Shown one piece after another: positions 1 to 8,773 of a stretch of 37,047 nt of DNA. A program made the translations under genes and the position numbers. The stretch is from an uncultured Bacilli bacterium. GTDB taxonomy: Bacteria > Bacillota_I > Bacilli_A > RF39 > UBA660. The stretch spans positions 1 through 37,047 of the forward strand of contig CALVJM010000003.1 in NCBI GenBank assembly GCA_944332155.1, in the 5' to 3' direction. The notes beneath the pieces are model-generated. The model was given only the letters and a program-made list of their open reading frames with translations. It was not told the origin of the DNA and did not search any database. Position 1 is the stretch's first letter. Every line of letters starts with the position of its first letter.

Positions 1-2
1 AA

Positions 3-78
3 ATTACACAAGGTGCAAAAAACGCGTTTTCCTTTATAAAATAAGGGTTTACGCGTTTTTGCTGTAAAACTCAAGATA
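3..78. repeat. 76-bp palindromic repeat, left copy
   Basis: This segment matches the reverse complement of 36971-37046 without gaps at 71 of 76 positions by eye. It is itself an imperfect palindrome: AAAAACGCG on the left pairs with CGCGTTTTT on the right, and an inner CCTTTAT/ATAAGGG stem closes on an AAA loop. No coding sequence is seen. The combination ACGCGT next to A or T runs is rare in the rest of the window. It looks like a dispersed intergenic repeat, and a contig end at such a repeat is the simplest reason for its position. Confidence 0.85.
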
Positions 79-208
79 TAATGAATTTCGCATGTTTCTT
101 AAAAATATGAAATAAAAAATGTCAACTAGAAGAAAAAATGTTTTATATTTTTCATGAAAGACATTTCTTTCACTGTAACAATATGATATGATAACTAAAG
201 GTGATTCT

Positions 209-2563
209 ATGAAATGGTTAGAAAATATACCCCAAGATGCAATTGTGATTATTCCATCGTCATTAAAGAAAAAAATCATTTATGAGATGAATCAAATGTT
301 AAATCATTCATATAAAATTATGACAATGCAGGAAGTAGAAAGTTTACTATCTTTTACTTTTACCAAAGATGCTTTATATTTCTTAGCTACCACTTGTCAT
401 CTGTCAATTCCTATTGCTAAGATGTATATGGATAACATGAAATATATGAAGCAAGAAAAAGTTAAAACACCTAAATTAGAGAAGATACAAATATACTTTG
501 AAGTATTAAAACAATATAACAAGCTTCGTTATTCACATTACGGACCATTACTTTTTAAAGGACGTTCTATTTATATTGCTGGTTTTGACTTTTTTACCCT
601 TTTAGAAAACTACTATATTGAAGAATTAAAACAATTAGGTGATGTACATATTATTACCCCTGCAAGTGATTCACAACACTCTAGTATACAAGTTTATGAG
701 TTTTCTCATATTCAAGAAGAAGTGGAATATGTAGCTAGTTTACTTGCTAAAAAAATAGAAGAAGGAGTAGCTTGTGAACATCTTTATTTAATAGGTGTAT
801 CTGATGAATATAAATCATATATAGAAAGAATTTTTTCTTTTTATCAATTACCTTTTCCTGATATTCAAAAACAAACCCTTTATACAACACGGATTGGAAA
901 AGAATTCTTATCACATATAAAAAAATATTCTCCTGAAGAGACTATTGCTTTGTTACAAAAAGAGTATAGTACATTAAATGAACGAATGATAATACAAGAA
1001 TGTGTTCGTATTTTAAATCAATATGCATGGTATGATGGTAATCTTTTGGATTTGTATGATTATATCTTAGAAGATGTAAAAGAAAAAACAATTTCTATTG
1101 ATGCTAAAAAAGCAGTTATCTCATTTGATTCTTCAATTTTACATACATGGTTTAGTGAAGATGATTATGTATATATATTAGGTGCGAACCAGGGCTCATT
1201 ACCACCTATTGTTAAAGATGAATCTTATATTACAGATGATTGTTGTAAAGAAACATATAAAGAAGATAGTGTGTGTACTAATAAAATGAATCGTGAAGGA
1301 ACGAAACAGAGCTTATTACGCATCCCTAATTTGTATATGAGTTATACATTGTCTAATGATAACGGTGTTTGTTATCCATCTGCTTTATTACAAGAACTAC
1401 CAGTTCAAATAGTAAAACCAACCTGGGATTGGAAACATAATTATGGTGGTGATTATAATAAAATTAAAATGGCCAGTCAATTAGATCAATTGCGTAATTA
1501 TAATGAATATACACCATCATTAACGCTACTTACATCAACTTATGATGTACATGATTATTTAAGTTATCACCATGAATTCACACCAGTCGCCAATTTTCAC
1601 TATCACCCTGTCTTGTCTTATACCAGTTTAAGTAGTTATATGGAATGTGCATTTAAGTATTATTTAACATATATTTTAAAATTAAATGAATTTGAAGAGT
1701 CATTCTCTCAAAAAGTAGGAAATATATATCATTATATCTTATCCTTATGGACAAAACCAAAAGAAAAATTAGAAGCGATTCTGCAAGAACAAGTAAAAGA
1801 AGCTTCTTTTGAAATTGCAGAAAAGGTTTGGTGGAATCCTTTAGAACAACATTTATGGGATATTATTGATGTTTTAAAAGAACAACAATTATGTACTGAC
1901 TTTACAAGTGAAGAACACGAAAAAGAAGTCGTAGTTGAATTGTCAGAAAAAATTAAAGTTAAAGGTATTATTGATAAAATTATATCTTATCAAAAAGATG
2001 GTATTACTTATCACGCTCTAGTAGATTATAAAACAGGAAATACTGATATATCATTAAAACATTTAAAATATGGATTTAGTATGCAGTTGCCATTTTATCT
2101 ATTCTTATTAATGCATACAAAAAAGCAAGATCACGAACAAGTTGTAGGTTTTTATTTACAAAAGTGTTTACAATATAATTTACATACTAAACACGGGGAA
2201 AGTCTAGAAAAACAAAAAAAGGATAGTTTAAAGTTAGAAGGATATTCACTTAATGAAGAAGCTATACTTTCTCACTTGGATAAGACTTATGAAAATAGTG
2301 AATTGATTAAAGGTTTAAAAACTACTAAGAGTGGTTTTAGTAGTTTTGCAAAACTGGTAACTAAACAACAGCTTTTAGAAATTAATCAACAAATGGAACA
2401 ACATATCTTAGATGCGTGGCATAAAATCAATCAAGGAGATTTTAAAATTAATCCTAAAGTACTGGAGAATAAAAATAGGAGTTGTACTTATTGTCCGTTT
2501 CAAGATATTTGCTTTAAAACGAATAATGATACGGTGTATTTAGGAGGTGAGAATGATGGGTAG
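209..2563 (+). CDS. addB: AddB-like subunit of ATP-dependent helicase/nuclease (short form)
   Basis: This is the AddB subunit of the AddAB complex, which resects double-strand breaks for RecA-dependent repair. The start at 209 is chosen over the in-frame ATG at 188 because AAAGGTGA lies just upstream. The C-terminal half carries a PD-(D/E)XK nuclease: GIID with Asp589, then DYKTG with Asp606 and Lys608. Four cysteines match the AddB iron-sulfur staple: Cys480 in MECAFKYY, then Cys759, Cys762 and Cys768 in CTYCPFQDIC. At 784 residues it is much shorter than Bacillus AddB (about 1,160), and no Walker A motif is visible in the N-terminal half, so that half is probably structural. It overlaps addA by 8 bp, which suggests one operon and coupled translation. 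Confidence 0.88.
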   Translation: MKWLENIPQDAIVIIPSSLKKKIIYEMNQMLNHSYKIMTMQEVESLLSFTFTKDALYFLATTCHLSIPIAKMYMDNMKYMKQEKVKTPKLEKIQIYFEVLKQYNKLRYSHYGPLLFKGRSIYIAGFDFFTLLENYYIEELKQLGDVHIITPASDSQHSSIQVYEFSHIQEEVEYVASLLAKKIEEGVACEHLYLIGVSDEYKSYIERIFSFYQLPFPDIQKQTLYTTRIGKEFLSHIKKYSPEETIALLQKEYSTLNERMIIQECVRILNQYAWYDGNLLDLYDYILEDVKEKTISIDAKKAVISFDSSILHTWFSEDDYVYILGANQGSLPPIVKDESYITDDCCKETYKEDSVCTNKMNREGTKQSLLRIPNLYMSYTLSNDNGVCYPSALLQELPVQIVKPTWDWKHNYGGDYNKIKMASQLDQLRNYNEYTPSLTLLTSTYDVHDYLSYHHEFTPVANFHYHPVLSYTSLSSYMECAFKYYLTYILKLNEFEESFSQKVGNIYHYILSLWTKPKEKLEAILQEQVKEASFEIAEKVWWNPLEQHLWDIIDVLKEQQLCTDFTSEEHEKEVVVELSEKIKVKGIIDKIISYQKDGITYHALVDYKTGNTDISLKHLKYGFSMQLPFYLFLLMHTKKQDHEQVVGFYLQKCLQYNLHTKHGESLEKQKKDSLKLEGYSLNEEAILSHLDKTYENSELIKGLKTTKSGFSSFAKLVTKQQLLEINQQMEQHILDAWHKINQGDFKINPKVLENKNRSCTYCPFQDICFKTNNDTVYLGGENDG

Positions 2564-5500
2564 ACAATGGACCAAAGAACAACAAGATGCTATTTCCAAA
2601 AGTGGAACGAATATGATTATTAGTGCAGGTGCAGGTAGTGGAAAAACAGCTGTCTTAACGGAACGAGTAATTGAAAAACTTCGTCATGGCGTCCATATAC
2701 GTAGTCTACTGATTTTAACCTTCACTAATGCTGCTGCTAGTGAGATGAAAGAACGTATTCGAAGCGCACTAAATAAAGAACCAGAATTGAAAACAGAATT
2801 AGACCAATTAGACTCCGCATATATTACAACTTTTGATAGTTACGCACTATCACTAGTAAAGAAGTATCATTATTTGTTAGATTTACCTAAAGAAATTAAA
2901 ATTACTTCAAGTAGTATCGTTTCTATGAAAAGGAAAGAACTTTTAGATAACATTATCAATGAGTTATATGAACAGAATAATTCTTTATTTCTTGAATGTA
3001 TACAATCATTCTGCCTTAAAAGTGACCAAAGTATTCGCCAAGCTATTTTAAACTATGATGATAAATTAAACTTACGCACTGATAAACAAGAGTATTTAAA
3101 TAAATATCTTGATACTTATTATAAAGAAGAATATTTACAATTGTTTGTTGAAGAATATCAAAACTTATTAAAAGAACAAATCACTTATCTAAATAATTTA
3201 TTATCACAACTAGAACTTGTAAGTGATGGTGATTATTATTATGCAGTGGTGGATGCCTTACAACCATTATTAGATGCGAAAAAATATCAAGATTTTTTAG
3301 TTGTTCATCAAATCAAATTAAAAAATGCTCCTAAAGGTAGTAGTGAAGAATTGAAAAAGCTAAAACAAAATATTGGTGAAATTCTTAAAAGTATTAAAGA
3401 ATTAACTATTTACGAAAATGAAGAAGAAATGTATCAAGAAGTGATGGCAACTAAAAATACAGTAACGCTCTTTATTCAAATTCTATTACGTTTAGATCAA
3501 GAAATGCAGGCATGGAAGAAACAAGAAAATTCATATGAATTTCATGATATTTCTCGTATGAGTTTAGACCTATTAAAAAAACATCCGGAAGTATGTCAAG
3601 AACTAAAACAAAGTTTTAGTGAAATTTTAGTAGATGAATATCAAGATACGAATGATATCCAAGAAGAATTTATTTCTTATATTTCCAATCATAATGTTTA
3701 TATGGTGGGTGATATAAAACAATCTATTTATCAATTCCGTAATGCCAATCCATATATTTTTAAAAGTAAATACGATCAATATAAACAAGAAATAGATGGT
3801 ATTAAAATAGATTTAATTAAAAACTTTCGTTCTCGAAAAGAAGTTCTTGACGATATTAATGTTTTGTTTGATCCATGGATGGATGATGAAATAGGGGGAG
3901 CAAATTACAAACAAGAACATCAAATGGTTGCTGGAAACAAAATGTATGATAATGAGGGTAAAACCGGAGAGAATTATCATATGGACATTTTAAACTATAC
4001 ATATGAAAAAGAAAGTCCATTTTCCCGAAGAGAAATAGAAATCTTTGCGATTGCCCGTGACATAAAAGAAAAAATAGAACACCAATATCCTATTTTTGAT
4101 ATGAGTAAAGGAGTTACCAGACCAGCTGTATATAAAGACTTTACTATTCTTTTACAAACTGGTAGTGATTATGATTTATACAAAAAAATATTTTTATATT
4201 TCAATATTCCTTTACAAGTATATCAAGACGAATCTATTAAAAGCTCATACGATGTTCATCTCGTAAAAAATATTTTTATTCTTTTAGATTCATTAAACAA
4301 AAAAAGCTTTGATCGTACTTTCGTTCATGCCTTTATGAGTGTTGGTCGAAGTTTTCTAATGGAATATCGTGATGATCAATTATATCATATTATTAATGAA
4401 AAAACTTATAAAGAAACAACATTATATAAAAAGATTGAGAATATATTACCAACTTTAACAACATCTTCTTTACCACAAGTATTAGCTCAAATTATTGAAG
4501 AGTTTGATATTTATCGTAAACTAGTAAAAGTAGGTGATATTAATCATACTTTAGCTCGCCTTGATTATTTATCGCATGTAGCTAATGAAGCTTCTGAACT
4601 AGGTTTTGATATACCAGAATTTATCAATTATTTAGAAGAAGTATTAAACGGTCAAGAAGATATTAAAATGAAAGGAATTTTAGATCAAAGTAACACTGTA
4701 AAATTAATGAATATTCATAAATCTAAAGGATTAGAATTTCCTATTTGTTATTTCGCATCTTTGGATCGTAAGTTTAATATTGATGATGTTAAAGGAGATT
4801 TCTTATACGATAAGAAGTATGGCTTTATCCTTCCTTACTATAAAGATGGTTTAAAAGAAACAATGATAAAAACATTATATAAACAAAACTACTTAAAAGA
4901 AACCATTAGTGAGAAAATACGATTATTTTATGTAGCTTTAACGAGAGCTAAAGAAAAAATGATTTTTGTTACAGATTTATCATTAAAAGAAGATACTGGT
5001 CCAGACATAGTACCAGTTTTAGATCGTCTTCATTATCGTAGTTTAAATGATATGTTATGTTCAATTAAAGAACGATTAACCTCATATATTAAACCACTAT
5101 CCCTTTCTTCATTAAACTTATCGAAAGATTATATGTTAGAGCTAAAAATTGATTTAGAAAAGAAATTAAAAACAACTACTGAAACCATTATTGAACATCA
5201 TCTTCCATCAATAGAAGAAGAGATTAAAGAGATTCATTTTTCTAAAGATAATTATCAGTTGTTGGAAGAAGATATTGATGATATATTACAATTAGGTGAA
5301 GAAGCTCATCTATTGTTGGAAATCATTGACTTTAAAAATCCAGATCTTTCTTTTATTGAAAGTGACTTCTTGAAAGAACGCATCCAAACTTTTCTAAAAC
5401 AACCATTACTACAGAAAATAACAGATGGGATTATTTACAAAGAATATCCATTTGTTATAGAAGATCGCAAGACTAGTGCTCATGGTATTATTGATTTATT

Positions 5501-5672
5501 TATTGTTTATAACGATCACATAGATGTAATTGATTATAAACTAAAGAATATAGATGATCCTGCATATATAAAGCAAGTAGAAGGATATAAAAATTATTTA
5601 TCTAACCAGTATAACCTTCCAGTGCATGGTTATTTATATTCATTATTTGACGGAAAACTAAAACAAGTTTAA
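2556..5672 (+). CDS. addA: AddA: ATP-dependent helicase/nuclease subunit A
   Basis: This is the UvrD-family motor and nuclease of AddAB, acting on broken DNA ends. Motifs run in order: Walker A AGAGSGKT (Lys30), motif II VDEYQDTN (Asp360, Glu361), motif III VGDIKQSIYQFRNANP, motif V MNIHKSKGLEF, motif VI RLFYVALTRAKEKM, and a C-terminal PD-(D/E)XK nuclease with HGIIDLF (Asp980) and DYK (Asp993, Lys995). The length of 1,038 residues is a little below that of Bacillus AddA (about 1,230). The ATG at 2556 is chosen because AGGAGG lies 8 bases upstream; the ATG at 2553 and GTG at 2547 are alternatives. It overlaps the end of addB. Confidence 0.95.
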   Translation: MGRQWTKEQQDAISKSGTNMIISAGAGSGKTAVLTERVIEKLRHGVHIRSLLILTFTNAAASEMKERIRSALNKEPELKTELDQLDSAYITTFDSYALSLVKKYHYLLDLPKEIKITSSSIVSMKRKELLDNIINELYEQNNSLFLECIQSFCLKSDQSIRQAILNYDDKLNLRTDKQEYLNKYLDTYYKEEYLQLFVEEYQNLLKEQITYLNNLLSQLELVSDGDYYYAVVDALQPLLDAKKYQDFLVVHQIKLKNAPKGSSEELKKLKQNIGEILKSIKELTIYENEEEMYQEVMATKNTVTLFIQILLRLDQEMQAWKKQENSYEFHDISRMSLDLLKKHPEVCQELKQSFSEILVDEYQDTNDIQEEFISYISNHNVYMVGDIKQSIYQFRNANPYIFKSKYDQYKQEIDGIKIDLIKNFRSRKEVLDDINVLFDPWMDDEIGGANYKQEHQMVAGNKMYDNEGKTGENYHMDILNYTYEKESPFSRREIEIFAIARDIKEKIEHQYPIFDMSKGVTRPAVYKDFTILLQTGSDYDLYKKIFLYFNIPLQVYQDESIKSSYDVHLVKNIFILLDSLNKKSFDRTFVHAFMSVGRSFLMEYRDDQLYHIINEKTYKETTLYKKIENILPTLTTSSLPQVLAQIIEEFDIYRKLVKVGDINHTLARLDYLSHVANEASELGFDIPEFINYLEEVLNGQEDIKMKGILDQSNTVKLMNIHKSKGLEFPICYFASLDRKFNIDDVKGDFLYDKKYGFILPYYKDGLKETMIKTLYKQNYLKETISEKIRLFYVALTRAKEKMIFVTDLSLKEDTGPDIVPVLDRLHYRSLNDMLCSIKERLTSYIKPLSLSSLNLSKDYMLELKIDLEKKLKTTTETIIEHHLPSIEEEIKEIHFSKDNYQLLEEDIDDILQLGEEAHLLLEIIDFKNPDLSFIESDFLKERIQTFLKQPLLQKITDGIIYKEYPFVIEDRKTSAHGIIDLFIVYNDHIDVIDYKLKNIDDPAYIKQVEGYKNYLSNQYNLPVHGYLYSLFDGKLKQV

Positions 5673-5675
5673 TAA

Positions 5676-5704
5676 AAAGTTAAAAATGTTTCATTTTTAG
5701 CTTT
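5676..5704 (+). terminator. Hairpin after addA, weak terminator
   Basis: AAAGTTAAAAATG pairs with CATTTTTAGCTTT around a TTT loop, just after the addA stop. The trailing CCTTTTGG is only modestly T-rich, so termination may be partial. Confidence 0.45.
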
Positions 5705-5718
5705 CCTTTTGGTATAAT
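5690..5718 (+). promoter_or_regulatory. Probable uppP promoter
   Basis: A perfect TATAAT lies at 5713-5718, with a weak -35 (TTCATT, 5690-5695) 17 bases before it. It overlaps the hairpin after addA. An AGGAGG ribosome-binding site follows at 5751. Confidence 0.5.
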
Positions 5719-5762
5719 GTATAAAGTCATGTTAATAAACATAGTCAGTTAGGAGGAAAATA

Positions 5763-6575
5763 ATGGGAATATTAGATATTATTATACTAGGAATTATACA
5801 AGGAATTGCTGAATTTTTACCAATCAGTTCCAGTGCCCATCTTATTATTTTTAGAGATGTGTTTGGTATTGGTGCGGGTATTCCTAATGATTTAGCTATG
5901 ACCCTTGATATTGCTCTACATCTAGGAACTTTATTAGCGATTGGTATTTACTTCTTTAATGATTTCATAACTATGATATGTAAAGGATTAACTAAAGGAG
6001 TAAAAGATAAAGAAGGAAAAATGTTGTGGTATTTAATTGTCGCAACCATTCCTGCTGCCATTGTAGGTGTATTGTTTGAAGAAGTTATTGAGAATGCATT
6101 ACGTAGTAACTATATTTTAATTGCTTGCGCTTTAATCTTTATGGGAATTCTTATTTATATCGTAGATAAAAAGATGAAACAAAAAGAAAGCTTAGAAGGA
6201 ATGAATATCAAACAAGCTTTCGGTATAGGATGTGCCCAAGTATTCGCACTTATCCCAGGTTTTTCAAGAAGTGGTACAACTATTACTGCTGCCCGTGCTT
6301 TTCAATTAAAAAGAGAAGATGCAGCTAAATTTTCATTTTATCTATCCGCACCTGTAGTTTGTGGTGCTGTCTTTTTAAAATTATTAGAGTCAAGTACTTG
6401 GACATTAATTTCAACTAATTTAACAGTCTTTTTAATTGGTATCTTAGTTGCCTTTTTATCAGGGTTATTTTGTATATCATTCTTATTAAAGTATTTAAAG
6501 AAACATGATTTTAAACTATTTATGTGGTATCGTATTATATTAGGAATCGTGGTTATCTTAATGACTACTTTCTAA
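5763..6575 (+). CDS. uppP: Undecaprenyl-diphosphatase UppP (BacA)
   Basis: This integral membrane phosphatase converts undecaprenyl diphosphate to undecaprenyl phosphate, recycling the lipid carrier for peptidoglycan and other wall polymers. Overproduction gives bacitracin resistance in other bacteria. Both family motifs are intact: GIAEFLPISSSAH at residues 14-26 with Glu17, and PGFSRSGTT at 165-173 with Ser168 and Arg169. The length of 270 residues and the many hydrophobic helices are normal. An AGGAGG site lies 6 bases before the ATG. It appears to be a single-gene unit with its own promoter and a hairpin downstream. Confidence 0.96.
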   Translation: MGILDIIILGIIQGIAEFLPISSSAHLIIFRDVFGIGAGIPNDLAMTLDIALHLGTLLAIGIYFFNDFITMICKGLTKGVKDKEGKMLWYLIVATIPAAIVGVLFEEVIENALRSNYILIACALIFMGILIYIVDKKMKQKESLEGMNIKQAFGIGCAQVFALIPGFSRSGTTITAARAFQLKREDAAKFSFYLSAPVVCGAVFLKLLESSTWTLISTNLTVFLIGILVAFLSGLFCISFLLKYLKKHDFKLFMWYRIILGIVVILMTTF

Positions 6576-6618
6576 TTTAATATACATCCAAGTGTGCAAA
6601 TCGCAAACATCTGTGCAT

Positions 6619-6627
6619 GGGGGGGGG
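6619..6627. repeat. G9 homopolymer tract upstream of a promoter
   Basis: Nine consecutive G residues lie 9 bases before the -35 box of the next gene. Such a run stands out in DNA of about 30% GC. Homopolymer runs slip during replication, so it is a candidate phase-variation or expression-tuning tract. Confidence 0.9.
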
Positions 6628-6658
6628 TATATGAGATTGACAATCATATACTCTTTTT
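6627..6658 (+). terminator. Hairpin with T run, overlapping a promoter
   Basis: GTATATGA (6627-6634) pairs perfectly with TCATATAC (6644-6651), followed by TCTTTTT. It can serve as the uppP terminator. Its loop contains the TTGACA -35 box of the next gene, so it could also act as an operator. Confidence 0.55.
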
Positions 6659-6666
6659 AGTATAAT
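6637..6666 (+). promoter_or_regulatory. Near-consensus sigma-A promoter for the surface protein gene
   Basis: TTGACA at 6637-6642 and TATAAT at 6661-6666 are both perfect, with an 18-base spacer. The start codon at 6716 lies 50 bases past the -10 box. It is among the best promoters in the window. Confidence 0.85.
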
Positions 6667-6715
6667 GAATAAGAAAGATAAAAAATACCATAATAGAAGT
6701 AGATGAGATGTTGGT

Positions 6716-8020
6716 ATGCGAACACGTCAAAAACAAAGAATCGTTATAGGAGTATTATGTTCAGTCATTATCGGACTTGCAGTAGGATATGCTGTATTAA
6801 GCCAACAATTGAACATTCAAGGAACAGGTAGTATTACATCTGATTTTAGTATTGTATTTACTAATATTGAAGAAATTAACCAAGTTCCAGAAAATGGAGA
6901 TTATAATGATTTTGACAATGGGGTTTTAGGCTCTATGGGGATAACAACCCATGATATAACAACCCTTCAAGCTGATGTGACCAATGACCATCAAATAGAC
7001 TTAAATGTTGACATGAAAAAACCAGGAGCTACTGGAATATACGAAATAACAGTAGAAAACACTGGTAAGTTAGATGGATATATTAGTGACATTACAGGAT
7101 TGGATGAAGCTAATGCTTCGGAACCAACAGATATTCGATTTATGTTATTTAATTTTAAAGAAAATCAAAAAATAAGAGTAGGAGAAGAAAAGAAGTTTAT
7201 ACTTATTGTATCATGGAATGAAGATGCGACAACAATTCCACAAACAAATAAGAGCTTAACCTTAGATTTAACAGTAACGCAATATTCAGAACAAGAACAA
7301 GATCGACCAGACATACCAGAACCTAGTGGTAAAACAGATTATGCTGTAGGGGATGAAGTATACTTTGATCCAGTTAAAGGCCAAAGGTGTTATAGTGATG
7401 AAGCATGGACATTAGATGATAAGAGTAGAACTTGTTACAAATGGAATGTGATAAAGGCAAGTGATTCATCAAAAGACACTGTTGAATTATTATTAGACCA
7501 TGATCTTCCAGGAGATACTGCATGGATAAGCTTAGAAGATTATAAAGAAGCAGGCGGAACAGAAGGAGTATATAATAATAACTACGGACCAATTACCGCT
7601 TTAAAACACTTAAAGAATATGACAGACAGTTGGAATGGAGTTGTAACATTAACGAGTGCCGATAATGTAACAAGACAAAATGGAAGTGGTGGCGATTATA
7701 CCATTGATTATAATGGATATAAAGCAAGACTGATTAGTGGACAAGAGATTGCTGATATTGCTGGGAATAATGAATGGACACAAGGTAGTGGCTCTATAGA
7801 AGGACTACCAACATGGGTTTATAGTAATATGGCAATGAATGGTATTTCGGATATTGATGTTTATGAACATTTTGTATATTGGACTGATTCAGCGCATACT
7901 TGGGCTAGTGGTGGTGCGTGGAGCGTGTTCGTTGGTGGAATTTTTGACAACAACGACGTGTCGAACGCAAGCGGCTATGGAGTTCGCCCCGTTGTTAGAA
8001 TTATGAAGTCTAATCTCTAG
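6716..8020 (+). CDS. Membrane-anchored surface protein, TasA/camelysin-like N-terminus, GVRPVV C-terminus
   Basis: A basic N-terminus (MRTRQKQR) is followed by a hydrophobic helix at about residues 9-28 and then SQQLNIQGTGSI. This layout resembles TasA/camelysin-type exported proteins of Bacillota. Residues 30-195 look like a beta-sandwich. A Pro-rich linker follows (about 198-206), then a C-terminal domain with two cysteines (GQRCYSDEAW, SRTCYKW) ending in YGVRPVVRI. That ending recalls C-type-lectin-like or DUF6273-like domains, but I assign no function. The last 110 bases of the gene are about 54% GC against roughly 30% elsewhere. The Shine-Dalgarno sequence is weak (GATGAG) although the promoter is strong. 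It is transcribed alone, with a clear terminator after it. Confidence 0.75.
   Translation: MRTRQKQRIVIGVLCSVIIGLAVGYAVLSQQLNIQGTGSITSDFSIVFTNIEEINQVPENGDYNDFDNGVLGSMGITTHDITTLQADVTNDHQIDLNVDMKKPGATGIYEITVENTGKLDGYISDITGLDEANASEPTDIRFMLFNFKENQKIRVGEEKKFILIVSWNEDATTIPQTNKSLTLDLTVTQYSEQEQDRPDIPEPSGKTDYAVGDEVYFDPVKGQRCYSDEAWTLDDKSRTCYKWNVIKASDSSKDTVELLLDHDLPGDTAWISLEDYKEAGGTEGVYNNNYGPITALKHLKNMTDSWNGVVTLTSADNVTRQNGSGGDYTIDYNGYKARLISGQEIADIAGNNEWTQGSGSIEGLPTWVYSNMAMNGISDIDVYEHFVYWTDSAHTWASGGAWSVFVGGIFDNNDVSNASGYGVRPVVRIMKSNL
7891..8000 (+). other. GC-rich 3' segment of the surface gene, candidate variable region
   Basis: By hand count, 59 of 110 bases are G or C. The encoded pattern is W-S-V, three residues, G, six residues, V-S, then G-Y-G-V-R-P-V-V. 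The intervening codons are rich in NNC (TTC, GAC, AAC, AAC, GAC, AAC, AGC). This composition and position resemble variable regions of diversity-generating retroelement targets. No reverse transcriptase or template repeat is present in the window. Confidence 0.45.
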
Positions 8021-8054
8021 ATGGTTATGTTTGAAAGATACGACTATTTAAATG

Positions 8055-8081
8055 GAATAAGTGAAAACTTATTCTTTTTTT
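8055..8081 (+). terminator. Rho-independent terminator
   Basis: GAATAAG (8055-8061) and CTTATTC (8068-8074) form a perfect 7-bp stem followed by seven T residues. It closes the surface protein gene. Confidence 0.9.
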
Positions 8082-8137
8082 CATAAAAAAAAGGAAATGA
8101 GTATAGATAACTCGTATATTTTAGTAGGGGGGATAAA

Positions 8138-8773
8138 ATGAGAGAAGACAAAAGGAAAGTTATTATTACAATTTTATTTAGTCTGTTATTTATTGGTACC
8201 AGTATTTATTTTTGGGTAAAACCGTCTGATGTAGTTGAAGAAACGAAAGAGAACGAAAAAAATACAGTGGTTAAAAAAGAAAAAACAAAAGATATAGAAG
8301 AAGAAACAATGATTGTTGATATTAAAGGTGAAGTAAATACCCCGGGGATTTATGAGGTGCCAGCTAATACGAGAGTTATGGATGTTATTACAAGTGCTGG
8401 AGGTTTAACAGATGAAGCCGATACGAGTGGTATTAATTTAAGTAAAATAGTTACAGATGAAATGGTTATTATTGTAGATAAAAAGGGTGAGGTAATTCAA
8501 AACAACGAAGTGACTAATGGTGCGCGTATTACTGCTAATGATGCAATATTAGATAGTAAAGGAAATAATAGTCAATCATCGGGTCCTGTTTCTATCAATC
8601 AGGCTTCTAAAGAAGCTTTAATGACATTACCAGGTATTGGTGAAACTAAAGCAACCGCTATTATTTCATATAGAGAAACACATGGAGGATTTAAAAGTTT
8701 AGAGGAATTAATGGAAGTAAATGGTATTGGAGAATCAACTTTTAATAAAATTAAAGCAAATATTACACTCTAA
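8138..8773 (+). CDS. comEA: ComEA: DNA-binding competence receptor
   Basis: ComEA is the membrane-anchored double-stranded DNA receptor for natural transformation, and passes DNA to the ComEC channel. It has one N-terminal membrane helix (about residues 7-27) and an acidic and lysine-rich stalk. An SLBB domain starts near residue 58 (VDIKGEVNTPGIYEV), and a C-terminal helix-hairpin-helix DNA-binding domain starts near 152 (SINQASKEALMTLPGIG). The length of 211 residues is normal for Bacillus-type ComEA. AGGGGGGA precedes the ATG. The 3' end overlaps the proposed comEC start, as expected of a comEA-comEC operon. Confidence 0.94.
   Translation: MREDKRKVIITILFSLLFIGTSIYFWVKPSDVVEETKENEKNTVVKKEKTKDIEEETMIVDIKGEVNTPGIYEVPANTRVMDVITSAGGLTDEADTSGINLSKIVTDEMVIIVDKKGEVIQNNEVTNGARITANDAILDSKGNNSQSSGPVSINQASKEALMTLPGIGETKATAIISYRETHGGFKSLEELMEVNGIGESTFNKIKANITL

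Noticed and set aside
7374-7592. Minus-strand frame of 72 codons inside the surface protein gene.
   Set aside because: Leu/Tyr/Ser-biased antisense of A/T-rich coding sequence, with no start signals.
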